Source: Actinokineospora sp. NBRC 105648 (lineage in GTDB: Bacteria > Actinomycetota > Actinomycetes > Mycobacteriales > Pseudonocardiaceae). Taken from it: a stretch of 64,000 bases of DNA. The notes under the pieces are model-generated. The model was not told the DNA's origin. It did not search any database and was given only the letters and a program-made list of their open reading frames with translations. Positions 28,076 to 36,646 of the stretch are shown here, in pieces (the first letter of the stretch is position 1; each line of letters opens with the position of its first letter). The stretch is from positions 1 to 64,000 of the forward strand of contig NZ_BSTR01000021.1 in assembly GCF_030269645.1 (NCBI RefSeq), written 5' to 3'. A program made the position numbers and the translations under genes.

Positions 28076-28911
28076 CCAGGCCACCTCTGGGTGTTGCGTT
28101 GGGTGCGCTGGTCGACGGTCTCGCCATCGATCAGCTGCGTGGTCATGCCGACGGTGTGGCCGTCGGCGGGCACCTCGGGCGCGGGCGGCACCGGGTGCGG
28201 GGTCAGGAAGCCGAGCACCATAGCGATCGCCGCGGCGCCGAGCACGATCGGGATCTCCACCTCGGGCTCGGGCGGCACCAGCCGCAGCACCGACAGCGTC
28301 ACCACCGCGACCAGCCCGGTGCCGAAGCCCGCGGGCAGGAACCGCAGCGAGCGGCGGAACCGGTTCGGCGAGAGGCGGTGCCGGGCGAGACCGATGAGGA
28401 CGGTCGCCCAGATGAGCGCGGTGAGCCCGAGCATCACCAGGCCGAACACGCCGTAGACCGACCACACCGTGCCGCGCACGTCGGCGACCGTGCTGGCGGT
28501 GCCGAGCACCTGGCGGTCCTCGGAGAGCAGCTCCACCGAAGTCGGCAGCAGGCCGATGGCCTGGCCCTCCAGGTCGCGCACGTCGAGCGGGAACGTCCGC
28601 ACGACCCGCGAACCGGCCGGGACGTCGAACGGGAGGGTGGTGTCGTAGGCGAAGAAGGTCAGCGCGAGCGCCACCCCGGAGATCCGCACCAGCTGGACCT
28701 TCTGCGGCTTGGTGCCCCGGTTCACCGCCGTGATCGAGACCTCGGCGGGCTTGGTCGGGACCAGCTCGACGGTGCGGTCGGTGATGTCCTGACCGTCCAG
28801 GGTAACCGTCACCCTGAGTGGATCGTCGGCGTCCTGGGCGGCTGCGGGGGTCGCACCGAGGACCAACGCGGCGGTCACGAGGGCAACCGCGGCGGCGATG
28901 AGACGTCCCAT
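28072..28911 (-). CDS. Exported membrane protein cotranscribed with the kinase
   Basis: A 279-residue protein. The signal peptide is MGRLIAAAVALVTAALVLG ending AAAQD. The extracellular part (about 28-150) is beta-rich, with VTVTLDGQDITDRTVELVP, and resembles a substrate- or cell-wall-facing Ig-like domain. Then come about three helices: VYGVFGLVMLGLTALIWATVL, FGTGLVAVVTLSVL and IPIVLGAAAIAMVLGFL. The 3' end overlaps the kinase start codon. Both proteins have an extracellular beta domain and later helices, so a sensor complex is plausible. No family of known function is recognised. Confidence 0.75.
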   Translation of the reverse strand: MGRLIAAAVALVTAALVLGATPAAAQDADDPLRVTVTLDGQDITDRTVELVPTKPAEVSITAVNRGTKPQKVQLVRISGVALALTFFAYDTTLPFDVPAGSRVVRTFPLDVRDLEGQAIGLLPTSVELLSEDRQVLGTASTVADVRGTVWSVYGVFGLVMLGLTALIWATVLIGLARHRLSPNRFRRSLRFLPAGFGTGLVAVVTLSVLRLVPPEPEVEIPIVLGAAAIAMVLGFLTPHPVPPAPEVPADGHTVGMTTQLIDGETVDQRTQRNTQRWPG

Positions 28912-29020
28912 GGGTAAAACTCCTGGTTGAGCAGGGCCCGATCGAGGCGGAATGCTACAGCGAGTCGGTGCTCATCCGGAGCGTTCCGGCTGACCGGGGT
29001 AATGAACAGGGGTAGGGGTC

Positions 29021-29986
29021 GTGCGCACTGTTGGACGCTTAGCGGGCTTGGTCGTTGCGGCGGCCGCCGGGTTCCTCGTTCTCGTGCCCGCGACACCGGC
29101 CGCCGCGCAGTCGGTGCTCAGCCTGGGCATCAGCCCGACCTCCGGGCCCGCGGGCAGTTCTTTCACGATCACGTGGACGCTCGCCTCGCCGCGCTACTGC
29201 AGCTCGATCAACTTCAGCTGGTCGCTGGGCACCATCCCGTCGGTGACCACCGGTGGCAAGAGCACCGGGACCATCCGGGTCACCGCGCCCGCCACGGCCA
29301 AGCCCGCCACCTACCCGATCAACGCCGTGTGCGGCGGCGACTACGGCGCGATCACCCGGTTCACCGTCACGACCACGCCGACCACGACCACCACGGTCCC
29401 GCCGACCACCACGACGCGACCCCCGACGACCACCACGACGCCGCCGGTCACCACTGTCCCGCCGGTCACCACGACGACGCGCCCGCCGGTCACCACCACC
29501 ACGACGACCCGCCCCGGGGTCACCACGACCACGACCCCGCCGACGACCACGACGACCGGGACCACCCCGCCGACCACGACGGACACCACGACCACCACGC
29601 CGCTACCGACGCTGACCACCACGCCCACGGTGATCACCGACGAGAAGCCGGTCGAGGGTGGCCTCAAGCTCGACCGCAAGAGCATCCGCCCGGGTGACCC
29701 GCTGTCGGCCTCGGGCCAGGGGTGCGAGCCCAACCGGACGGTGCTGTTGACCTCCAGCGGCGAGAAGGTCGGCGCGACCACGTCGGACAGCACCGGCGGG
29801 TTCACCGCGAAGGTGGAGTTCAGCAAGGTCAAGCCCGGTCGGCACACCGTCACCGCCGACTGCGGCGTGGTGCTCACCGGCGCCGTCGACCAGCTCGTCA
29901 CCAGCTCGACCGGCGGGAACTCCACGACCCTGGTCGTGCTGGTGTTCTTCGTGCTCGCCGGGGCGGCGCTAATCCGGGTCGCCTAG
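29021..29986 (+). CDS. Surface protein with Thr/Pro stalk and membrane anchor
   Basis: A 321-residue protein starting GTG 29021 with a signal peptide ending TPAAAQS. An Ig-like domain of about 90 residues (LSLGISPTSGPAGSSFTITW) is followed by a stalk of about 85 residues made almost only of Thr and Pro, a second beta domain (LKLDRKSIRPGDPLSASGQG), and a C-terminal helix LVVLVFFVLAGAALI. The stalk is a likely O-glycosylation site and should hold the domains away from the membrane. The last 18 bases overlap the convergent LLM oxidoreductase gene. Ligands are unknown. Confidence 0.8.
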   Translation: MRTVGRLAGLVVAAAAGFLVLVPATPAAAQSVLSLGISPTSGPAGSSFTITWTLASPRYCSSINFSWSLGTIPSVTTGGKSTGTIRVTAPATAKPATYPINAVCGGDYGAITRFTVTTTPTTTTTVPPTTTTRPPTTTTTPPVTTVPPVTTTTRPPVTTTTTTRPGVTTTTTPPTTTTTGTTPPTTTDTTTTTPLPTLTTTPTVITDEKPVEGGLKLDRKSIRPGDPLSASGQGCEPNRTVLLTSSGEKVGATTSDSTGGFTAKVEFSKVKPGRHTVTADCGVVLTGAVDQLVTSSTGGNSTTLVVLVFFVLAGAALIRVA

Positions 29987-30955
29987 GGCGGCGGCCACCG
30001 GTGGCGTGACGGTCATCCGGCTCGCCACGTCGCCGTAGCGCCGCCTGATCTCCGCGGCTGCTGCCGCGGGGGAGCCCACGACGGCGAAGGTGTTCAGCAC
30101 GTCGTCGTCGATCAACGCGGTCATCTCGTCCCACTGTCCGCGTTTGGACAGTGCGTTGAGGTCGTCCTGCAGCTCGCCCCAGCCGTGCAGCTCAAGAACA
30201 CCGCGGTAGGCGGGAGTGGAACCGTAGAACGCGATCTGCTTGCGAACCTCGGTTATCGCACCCGCCAGCTCAGCCTCGGTAGTTCCACTTGCGACGAATG
30301 ACGGTCCACTGATCTCGAAGCCGTCGAGTGTCTTACCCACCTTGGCGCGACCGCGTTTCACCGCCGGTAGCGTTACCTCGCGCAGGTAGCGCTCAGTGGA
30401 AAAGCCATGGCAGAGCAGGCCGTCTGCGACCTCCCCGGCCACTTCGGTCATCCGCTCGCCCACGGCCGCGAGGAAGATCGGCGGGTTGCCGTGCGTGTTC
30501 GGGCCGGGGTTGAAGAACGGCGTCATGAGCGTGTGCGTGTAGTACTCGCCGAGGAAGCGCAGCCGCTCACCGGTCTCGAACGCCTCCCAGATGGCCCGCA
30601 CGGCCAGCACGAACTCACGCATCCGGGCCGCGGGCGCCGACCACGGCATCCCGAACCGCTTGGTGATGTGCGGCTTGACCTGCGACCCCAGCCCGAGGAC
30701 GAACCGACCGCCGGAGAGCAGCTGCAGGTCGTTGGCCTGCACCGCCACCGTCATCGGGTTGCGCGCGAAGGCCACCGCGATCCCGGTGACCACCTCGATC
30801 CGCTCGGTCCGCTCGGCCGCGACGGCCGCCCCGATGAACGGGTCGATCTGGGTCTCGGCGATCCACGCGCCGTCGTACCCGGCCCGTTCGGCGGTGGCCA
30901 CCGCGTCGGCGGCCTCGGTAACGGTCGCGGCGTAGCCGCCGGAGTCGAGCCTCAT
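29969..30955 (-). CDS. LLM-class (F420-dependent type) oxidoreductase
   Basis: A 328-residue TIM-barrel flavin/F420 oxidoreductase of the luciferase-like family. Key segments are GYDGAWIAETQIDPF, IEVVTGIAVAFARNPMTVAV (non-prolyl cis-peptide region), LSGGRFVLGLGSQVKPHITKRFG and PPIFLAAVGERM. This resembles the TIGR03617 subfamily of mycobacterial F420-type enzymes. The substrate cannot be told. ATG 30955 stands only 25 bases from the divergent carbonic anhydrase gene, so both promoters must be internal or very close. Confidence 0.88.
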   Translation of the reverse strand: MRLDSGGYAATVTEAADAVATAERAGYDGAWIAETQIDPFIGAAVAAERTERIEVVTGIAVAFARNPMTVAVQANDLQLLSGGRFVLGLGSQVKPHITKRFGMPWSAPAARMREFVLAVRAIWEAFETGERLRFLGEYYTHTLMTPFFNPGPNTHGNPPIFLAAVGERMTEVAGEVADGLLCHGFSTERYLREVTLPAVKRGRAKVGKTLDGFEISGPSFVASGTTEAELAGAITEVRKQIAFYGSTPAYRGVLELHGWGELQDDLNALSKRGQWDEMTALIDDDVLNTFAVVGSPAAAAAEIRRRYGDVASRMTVTPPVAAALGDPD

Positions 30956-30979
30956 ACGAGCCGAGATTACTGTGGGGCG

Positions 30980-31558
30980 ATGCCGATGTTCTCGTTCGAA
31001 GGCAAGATCCCCCGGGTCGATCCGGGGGCGTGGATCGCCCCGACCGCCACCCTGATCGGTGACGTGACGGTCGAGGCGGGGGCCTCGGTCTGGTACGGGG
31101 TGGTGATCCGCGCCGACTTCGGGCCGGTGGTGATCCGCGCGGGTGCCAACGTCCAGGACAACTCCGTCATCCACACCAACGTCAACGGCTGCGAGATCGG
31201 CCCGAACTCCACCATCGGCCACCTGTGCGTGGTGCACGACTGCACCGTCGGGGCCCAGGCGCTGATCGGCAACGGCGCCACGGTCCAGGACGGCGCCGTG
31301 ATCGGCGAGCGCGCGCTGGTCGCGGCTGGTGCGATGGTGGGGCCCGGGAGCGAGATCCCGGCGGAGGTGGTGGCCATGGGCGTCCCGGCCAAGCGGCTGG
31401 TCCCGCTCGAGGGCACCCCGAAGATCTGGGTCGACCACAACGCCGCGATCTACCAGGAGCTCGCGCGCAGGCACTCGGTCGGGACACGAGAGGTAGGAAC
31501 GCGAGAGATCGGCACGGAAGAGGTAGGAACTGAAGAGGTGGGAACGCGCGAGGTCTGA
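30980..31558 (+). CDS. Gamma-class carbonic anhydrase-like protein with pentapeptide-repeat tail
   Basis: A 192-residue left-handed beta-helix protein with hexapeptide repeats. The three metal-binding His are in NSVIHTNVNG and GHLCVVHDC, and the end of the helix has VAMGVPAKRLVPL. This is the CaiE/YrdA/gamma-CA group, where true carbonic anhydrase activity is not always present. The unusual part is the C-terminus: after RRHS come five tandem copies of VGTRE-like pentapeptides (31478-31552) and then Val-stop. Coding DNA repeats every 15 bases with some divergence. ATG 30980 is used; ATG 30986 is also possible. Confidence 0.88.
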   Translation: MPMFSFEGKIPRVDPGAWIAPTATLIGDVTVEAGASVWYGVVIRADFGPVVIRAGANVQDNSVIHTNVNGCEIGPNSTIGHLCVVHDCTVGAQALIGNGATVQDGAVIGERALVAAGAMVGPGSEIPAEVVAMGVPAKRLVPLEGTPKIWVDHNAAIYQELARRHSVGTREVGTREIGTEEVGTEEVGTREV

Positions 31559-31565
31559 AGTGAAG

Positions 31566-31608
31566 CCGGTGCCCGGCACCGCCATGGGTGGGCAGTGCCG
31601 GGCACCGG
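31566..31608 (+). terminator. Terminator after the carbonic anhydrase gene
   Basis: A 14-bp inverted repeat, CCGGTGCCCGGCAC and its complement, with a 15-base loop, starts eight bases beyond the stop. Confidence 0.7.
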
Positions 31609-31735
31609 AAGTCTGGACCTCGAGGGTTGTGCCCCCGGTGTCTGCGCGCTCAGTGGCTGCGCGGGCGACCGGTACAAGAAAATATGCCGTGCTTCACTAG
31701 CCGCACCTCATCCGAACGGGGTATCAAGTTTCCTT

Positions 31736-32737
31736 ATGGCCGAACTCGAGCTTCGACACCTGCGGGCGATCTGCGCGATCGCGGAGGAGGGCAGCGTGTC
31801 CAAGGCGGCCATCCGGCTCGGCGTGACCCAGCCCGCGCTCACCGCGCAGCTGCGGTCCATCGAGCGGCTGGTCGGCGGGGAGCTGTTCCGCCGCTCCTCC
31901 AACGGCAGCGTCCCCACCGAACTGGGACGCAGCGTGGTCCGCTCGGCCCGCGTGGTGCTGGAGGACATGTCGGCGCTGCTGGCCTCGGCGCGCACGCACA
32001 CGCAGAACCCGCACGAGGCGCCACTGGTGGTGGCCTCCAGCCCGATGCTGTTCACCAGCGCGCTGATCGCCGAGCTGCGGGCCTGGATCCGCTGCTCGGA
32101 GCTGCGCACCGAGATCGACTCGTCCGGGCCGGCGCTGCTCGACCTGATCTCGTCCAAGCAGGCCGACCTGGCGGTGTTCGAGCGGTTCGAGGGCATGGAG
32201 CACCGCCAGCTGCGCGACGTCGAGGTGCGCACCATCGTCGAGGAGCCGCAGTTCGTCGCGTTCAGCTCGGACAGCCCGCTGGCCGTCCAGGAGGAGGTCG
32301 ACCTCGCCGACCTGGCCAACCTGGACTGGGTCGTGCCACCACCGGACCAGGACACGATGCGGCTGGGCTTCCGCGAGGCCTGCGAGAAGGTCGGCTTCAC
32401 CCCGCGGATCACCCACCACGTCACCGAGGGCCGCACCGCGATGGCCCTGGCCGCCGCGGGCGCGGTCTGCCTGGCCCAGCCCGCGTCGCTGAGCGGCCCG
32501 GGCTTCGTGATCCGCCCACTGCGCGGCGCCGTGCTGCGGCTCCCGGTGGTCCTGGTGATCCGACTCGACGGCGTCCTGGGCGGCCGCAAGCACGAGGTCT
32601 TCGCCTGCGTGGCGCATGCCTACCGGTCGATCGTCGACCGGAACCCGACGTACGCGCAGTGGTGGGCCGAGCACCCGGAGGCGCACACGGAGGTCGACGC
32701 CGCCCTTGCCCTACCGCGCCCCACCAGACCTTCCTGA
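31736..32737 (+). CDS. LysR family transcriptional regulator
   Basis: A 333-residue regulator. The N-terminal winged helix (LRHLRAICAIAEEGSVSKAA, LGVTQPALTAQLRSIERLVG) is canonical. The C-terminal region from about residue 90 is the periplasmic-binding-like effector domain, with VLVIRLDGVLGG near its end. ATG 31736 starts MAELELRHL directly before the DNA-binding helix, as usual; no strong ribosome-binding site is seen. No divergent partner gene flanks it, so the target is not evident. Confidence 0.88.
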   Translation: MAELELRHLRAICAIAEEGSVSKAAIRLGVTQPALTAQLRSIERLVGGELFRRSSNGSVPTELGRSVVRSARVVLEDMSALLASARTHTQNPHEAPLVVASSPMLFTSALIAELRAWIRCSELRTEIDSSGPALLDLISSKQADLAVFERFEGMEHRQLRDVEVRTIVEEPQFVAFSSDSPLAVQEEVDLADLANLDWVVPPPDQDTMRLGFREACEKVGFTPRITHHVTEGRTAMALAAAGAVCLAQPASLSGPGFVIRPLRGAVLRLPVVLVIRLDGVLGGRKHEVFACVAHAYRSIVDRNPTYAQWWAEHPEAHTEVDAALALPRPTRPS

Positions 32738-32965
32738 CCAGCGCTCACGCACTCCCGGTCCGACATCCTCAGTCAGACCGGCTGGACAGAACATTGACAG
32801 ATCCCACTTCGAGCCCCTCGTCCACTGCCGGTCCGGCATTGTCGCCAGCGCGCCGTACGCCGCACGCCTGACCCGCCCGCCCGGTCCAACCAGGTAGCAG
32901 GCGACGCGCACCACCCGCTCCCGGCGGGTCGGTTCCCGACGGGTCGACCAGGTGGAGACGAGCAC

Positions 32966-34078
32966 GTGTCCGAGCAAGCGGAACCGAGACCGACCGCGTC
33001 AGGCGCCCCCGTCGAGGCCGAGCACCCAGCTCCCAGCCTGGTGCGGGACATGTACTGGGTGGTGCCGCTGCTGTCGGCGACGCTCGTCGTGACGGTCATC
33101 TTCTTCTACGACCTGGGCTGGGGCGCCAGCGTCGCGCAAGTGCTCAGCTTCCCGTTGGGGGTCGCGGGATTCGTCGCCTCGCTCCTGGTGGTCCGCCACA
33201 AGGATCTCGTCGGACCGCTCGTGCGCAAGCCGAACCAGGCCCGCCGGGTGAGCGCGCTCGTCGCCGTCGCGGTCCTGCTCGCCGGATCGCTGACCGCGTT
33301 CGGGCTCTGGCGGTTCGGCGGCTGGGGTGGTTGGTCGGGCAAGGTCAGGATCGGGGTCAACGGTGAGCTCCCCGGGTGGAGTTTCCCCGGCGGCGGCCAC
33401 GGTGACCTGGTCGGGTTCGACGTCGACGTCGCCAAGTCGCTCGGGAACGGGATGGACTTCGAGGCCGTGCTCGTCCCGCTCGGCACCGGTAGCCGGGAGG
33501 AGGCGCTGGACAGCGGTCTGGTGGACATGGTGGTGGCCAACTTCTCGATCACCGACGATCGGGAGAAGCTGTACGACTTCTCCGGCCCGTACTTCCAGGA
33601 CAAGCCGGGCGTGATCCTGCACAAGGGCAAGCAGGCGCAGCGGATCGAGGACCTCAAGGGGTCGGTCGTCTGCGTCCCGGCCGGGGCCCGGGCCGCCGAG
33701 CGGTTCGGCGCGCAGCTGCCGGACCTGCAGGTGACGCCGGGAAACGGGCTGGCGGACTGCATGCAGAAGTTCTGCCTCGGGCGGGACGCGGTCACCGCGG
33801 TGTCCACCGACGCGGTGATCTTGCAGGCGTACCTGCCGAACTGGAGCTGTCGCGATCAGATCGATGGTGTCCAGGTGCTTCCCGGCGACGAGTACTACGG
33901 CGTCGGGCTGCCGCGGGACAGCTCGCCCGGGCTGTGCCGGGCGGTCAGCGACGCCCTGCGCCGGTTCGTCCAGCGTGGGTGGGACGACAGCTACGAGAAG
34001 CACCTGCACGGGATCGACAAGCGGGGCAGGCGGCCGAGCCTGCTCCCGAGCTCGCGGTGTGACGACCGCGAGAGCTGA
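32966..34078 (+). CDS. Membrane-tethered solute-binding family 3 protein
   Basis: A 370-residue protein. After a 25-residue cytoplasmic start come two or three helices (YWVVPLLSATLVVTVIFFYDL, VLSFPLGVAGFVASLLVV, VSALVAVAVLLAGSLTAFG) and then an extracellular domain of the amino-acid-binding SBP-3 type: VRIGVNGELPGW, LVGFDVDVAKSLG, ANFSITDDREKLYDFSGPYF, with Cys in FCLGRD and WSCRDQ. Glutamate- or amino-acid-type binding proteins share these motifs. There is no permease or ATPase next to it, so it may sense rather than import, or work with a distant transporter. It starts with GTG 32966. Confidence 0.8.
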   Translation: MSEQAEPRPTASGAPVEAEHPAPSLVRDMYWVVPLLSATLVVTVIFFYDLGWGASVAQVLSFPLGVAGFVASLLVVRHKDLVGPLVRKPNQARRVSALVAVAVLLAGSLTAFGLWRFGGWGGWSGKVRIGVNGELPGWSFPGGGHGDLVGFDVDVAKSLGNGMDFEAVLVPLGTGSREEALDSGLVDMVVANFSITDDREKLYDFSGPYFQDKPGVILHKGKQAQRIEDLKGSVVCVPAGARAAERFGAQLPDLQVTPGNGLADCMQKFCLGRDAVTAVSTDAVILQAYLPNWSCRDQIDGVQVLPGDEYYGVGLPRDSSPGLCRAVSDALRRFVQRGWDDSYEKHLHGIDKRGRRPSLLPSSRCDDRES

Positions 34079-34082
34079 GCGG

Positions 34083-34535
34083 TCAGGTCCGGTTTGGACG
34101 GAGGGTCCAGACGACGGTCATCTCGGCTGTGGTGACGCCCTCGGCGTTGCGGATGGTGCATTCGACGGTGAACTCCGGGCGGGTGCCCGCGTCCAGTTCA
34201 GCGACCACCTGCGCCGCCGGGCGGGTCAGCACGGCCTCGGCGGTGAGCGGGCCCAGGGCCAGCTTCTTGTAGCGGATCTCCGACCGCACGACCAGGGGCG
34301 TCGCCCGGCCCATCTCGGCGGCGAACGACGCCAGCCCGACCGCGCCCGAGGCGGTCTCGGCCAGGCCGAACACGACCGCCGCGTGCGGTCCGCCGACGTG
34401 GTTGCGCTGGCCCTCGACGTCGGGCAGCGAGCACACCACCCGGTCGGCGGCGATCTCGGTGAACTCCACGCCCGCGGTGGCGACCCACGGGACGGTCTTC
34501 TTCATCGCCTCGGCGACCCAGTCGAGAGTGCTCAT
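34083..34535 (-). CDS. Hotdog-fold thioesterase-like protein (DUF4442/PaaI type)
   Basis: A 150-residue single hotdog domain. Features are RNHVGGPHAAVVFGLAETASGAV, the conserved helix region of PaaI/DUF4442 proteins (read here as GGPHAAVVFGLAE), and strand EIRYKKLALGPL. Such proteins hydrolyse acyl-CoA thioesters. The specific acyl group is unknown. The gene is convergent with the solute-binding gene, ending five bases away. Confidence 0.8.
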   Translation of the reverse strand: MSTLDWVAEAMKKTVPWVATAGVEFTEIAADRVVCSLPDVEGQRNHVGGPHAAVVFGLAETASGAVGLASFAAEMGRATPLVVRSEIRYKKLALGPLTAEAVLTRPAAQVVAELDAGTRPEFTVECTIRNAEGVTTAEMTVVWTLRPNRT

Positions 34536-34589
34536 GCGCGCCACATTACTCGTCGGTAACTTGCGGTCGTCAAGGTGTAGGATCTCCCC

Positions 34590-34675
34590 GAGTCGTGACT
34601 GGCGTGTGCGGGTGGACGTGAACCACCGGGGAGCGACGAGAGCGGATGCGGCGCCGGACGCCTGGGTGCCCCCGG
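34590..34675 (+). promoter_or_regulatory. ZTP (pfl) riboswitch upstream of glyA
   Basis: The leader has the conserved TCGTGACTGGCG, then a stem region with GGTGGACGTGAACCACC, CGGGGAGCG and, after a variable linker, CGCCTGGGTGCC (from 34660). These are the two conserved halves of the ZTP/ZMP aptamer, where the second half forms the pseudoknot. In actinobacteria this riboswitch commonly controls glyA and purine/one-carbon genes and turns them on when AICAR-phosphates signal folate shortage. The glyA start lies about 30 bases beyond it, which suits control of translation or early termination. Outer limits are approximate. Confidence 0.85.
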
Positions 34676-34704
34676 CCTGCCGCCGCACGCTCTGAGAGGA
34701 CGCC

Positions 34705-35958
34705 ATGCACCAGCCCGCCATCCCGCACCTCGCCGCCGCCGACCCCGACGTCGCCGCCCTGGTCGAGGGCGAGGCCCGCCGCCAGTACGAGAAGGTCCGG
34801 CTGATCGCCTCGGAGAACTACGTCTCCGCCGCCGTGCTCGAGGCCACCGGCACCGTGCTGACCAACAAGTACTCCGAGGGCTACGCGGGCAAGCGCTACT
34901 ACGAGGGCCAGCTGTACGTCGACCAGGTCGAGGCGCTGGCCATCGCGCGCGCCAAGGACCTCTTCGGGGTCGAGCACGCCAACGTCCAGCCCTACTCCGG
35001 CTCGCCCGCCAACCTGGCCATCTACCTCGCGCTGGTCAACCCCGGCGACAAGGTCATGGGCATGGCGCTGCCCGCGGGCGGCCACCTGACCCACGGCTGG
35101 GGCGTCTCGGCCACCGGCAAGTGGTTCGACGCGGTGCAGTACGGCGTCCGCAAGGACACCGGCCGGGTTGACCTGGACGAGGTGCGCGAGCTGGCGCTGG
35201 CCGAGCGGCCCAAGCTGATCTTCTGCGGGGGCACCGCGATCCCGCGCACGATCGACTTCGCCGGGTTCGCCGAGATCGCCCGCGAGGTCGACGCGGTGCT
35301 GGTGGCCGACATCGCGCACATCGCGGGCCTGGTCGCCGGCGGTGCCCACCCGTCGCCGGTCGGGCACGCGCAGATCATCTCCACCACCACGCACAAGACC
35401 CTGCGCGGCCCGCGCGGCGCGATGCTCATGTCCGACGCCCAGTACGCCAAGCCGCTGGACAAGGCGGTCTTCCCGGGGCTGCAGGGCGGTCCGCACAACC
35501 ACACCACCGCGGCGATCGCGGTGGCCCTCGGCGAGGCGGCCCAGCCCGGCTTCCGCGACTACGCCGCGGCCATCGTGGCCAACGCGCGCGCCCTGGCCGA
35601 GGCGCTGGTCGAGCGCGGGTTCGACCTGGTCTCCGGCGGCACCGACAACCACCTGATCCTGGTCGACCTGGGCAACAAGGCGGTCGCGGGCAAGCCCGCG
35701 GCGCGCGCCCTCGACCGGGCGGGCATCGAGCTCAACTACAACTCGGTGCCGTTCGACCCGCGTAAGCCGTTCGACCCATCGGGCATCCGGCTCGGCACCG
35801 CGGCGATCACCACGCGTGGTCTCGGTGTCGACCAGATGCCACGTCTGGCGGAATGGATCGACCGGGCGATCGCTGCTGGTGACGAGGCCGAGACCGACGC
35901 GATCGCCGCCGAGGTCCGTGAGCTGCTCGCCGGGTACCCCATGCCTGGGTGGTCCTGA
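34705..35958 (+). CDS. glyA: Serine hydroxymethyltransferase
   Basis: A 417-residue PLP enzyme that interconverts serine and glycine and loads tetrahydrofolate with a one-carbon unit. The PLP lysine is Lys231 in TTTHKTLRGPRG. Other family motifs are LIASENYVS, NKYSEGYAGKRYY (substrate loop), and QPYSGSPANLAIY. A GAGAGGA site precedes ATG 34705. The ZTP riboswitch in its leader and a strong intrinsic terminator make it a stand-alone transcription unit. It uses the folate made by the fol operon at 49.5-52.3 kb. Confidence 0.97.
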   Translation: MHQPAIPHLAAADPDVAALVEGEARRQYEKVRLIASENYVSAAVLEATGTVLTNKYSEGYAGKRYYEGQLYVDQVEALAIARAKDLFGVEHANVQPYSGSPANLAIYLALVNPGDKVMGMALPAGGHLTHGWGVSATGKWFDAVQYGVRKDTGRVDLDEVRELALAERPKLIFCGGTAIPRTIDFAGFAEIAREVDAVLVADIAHIAGLVAGGAHPSPVGHAQIISTTTHKTLRGPRGAMLMSDAQYAKPLDKAVFPGLQGGPHNHTTAAIAVALGEAAQPGFRDYAAAIVANARALAEALVERGFDLVSGGTDNHLILVDLGNKAVAGKPAARALDRAGIELNYNSVPFDPRKPFDPSGIRLGTAAITTRGLGVDQMPRLAEWIDRAIAAGDEAETDAIAAEVRELLAGYPMPGWS

Positions 35959-35980
35959 CCTGCGGGAATAGTGGGAACGA

Positions 35981-36013
35981 CCCCGGCGCTGGGAACGGTG
36001 CCGGGGTTTTTTT
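35981..36013 (+). terminator. Intrinsic terminator of glyA
   Basis: CCCCGGC pairs with GCCGGGG over a 12-base loop and is followed directly by seven T (36007-36013). A real U-run is rare in this GC-rich window, so this is the best classical terminator in it. Confidence 0.9.
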
Positions 36014-36068
36014 CACTGTGAGCGGGGTCGCAGGTTATTGGGTTGCGATCCGTCACCCGGTCGGCGCA

Positions 36069-36104
36069 TGCTTGTATCGAACAACTAATTGGATGATGCA
36101 AGCA
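36069..36104. promoter_or_regulatory. Candidate MarR operator
   Basis: TGCTTGTATC (36069-36078) and GATGCAAGCA (36095-36104) form an inverted repeat with one mismatch in ten. It lies just upstream of the marR start in a locally AT-rich stretch, fitting autoregulation of the marR-efflux operon. Confidence 0.5.
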
Positions 36105-36118
36105 ACTCGGGAGGTCCA

Positions 36119-36646
36119 GTGGTCGCGCCAGACATCGACGCCGCGGCAACCGGCCTCACCGCGCAGGACATCGAGCACGGGCAGCGGCTCGCCTCGGTCC
36201 TGTTCGCCTTCGGCAAGCAGCAAGCGACCATCGCCGCGCGGATGAGCAAGGTGGGGATCGACCGCTCATCGATCGTGCTGCTCAAGAACCTCGTGGCGCT
36301 GGGCCCCAGCCGCTCCAGCGCACTCGCCGAGGCCATCCACTCCGACCCGTCGACCGTGAGCCGCCAGGTGGCGACCCTGGTCAAGGACGGGCTGGTGGAA
36401 CGACGCGCCGACCCCGAGGACGGCCGGGCCAGCCTGCTCGCCGTCACCGAGGCCGGGACCGCGCTGCTCACCGAGCAGCGCGCCCGGATGGCGCTGTCCC
36501 TCGCCCGCATGGTCAGCCACTGGGACCCCGCCGACCTGGACACCTTCGTGGTCCTGTTCGAGCGCTTCCTGGCCGACCACGCCAACTACCTGCCTACGTT
36601 CATCACCGAATGCGCGGCCTTCGCGCGTTCCGAAGGGGGAAAGTAA
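36119..36646 (+). CDS. MarR family transcriptional regulator
   Basis: A 175-residue winged-helix regulator: DRSSIVLLKNLVALGPSRSS, ALAEAIHSDPSTVSRQVATLV as recognition helix and LVERRADPEDGRASLLAVTEAG as wing. GTG 36119 is chosen because GGGAGGT precedes it; the frame opens at TTG 36089. Its stop codon shares bases with the start of the efflux gene (TAATG), so regulator and transporter are coupled. It likely represses this pair until a toxic ligand binds. Confidence 0.9.
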   Translation: MVAPDIDAAATGLTAQDIEHGQRLASVLFAFGKQQATIAARMSKVGIDRSSIVLLKNLVALGPSRSSALAEAIHSDPSTVSRQVATLVKDGLVERRADPEDGRASLLAVTEAGTALLTEQRARMALSLARMVSHWDPADLDTFVVLFERFLADHANYLPTFITECAAFARSEGGK

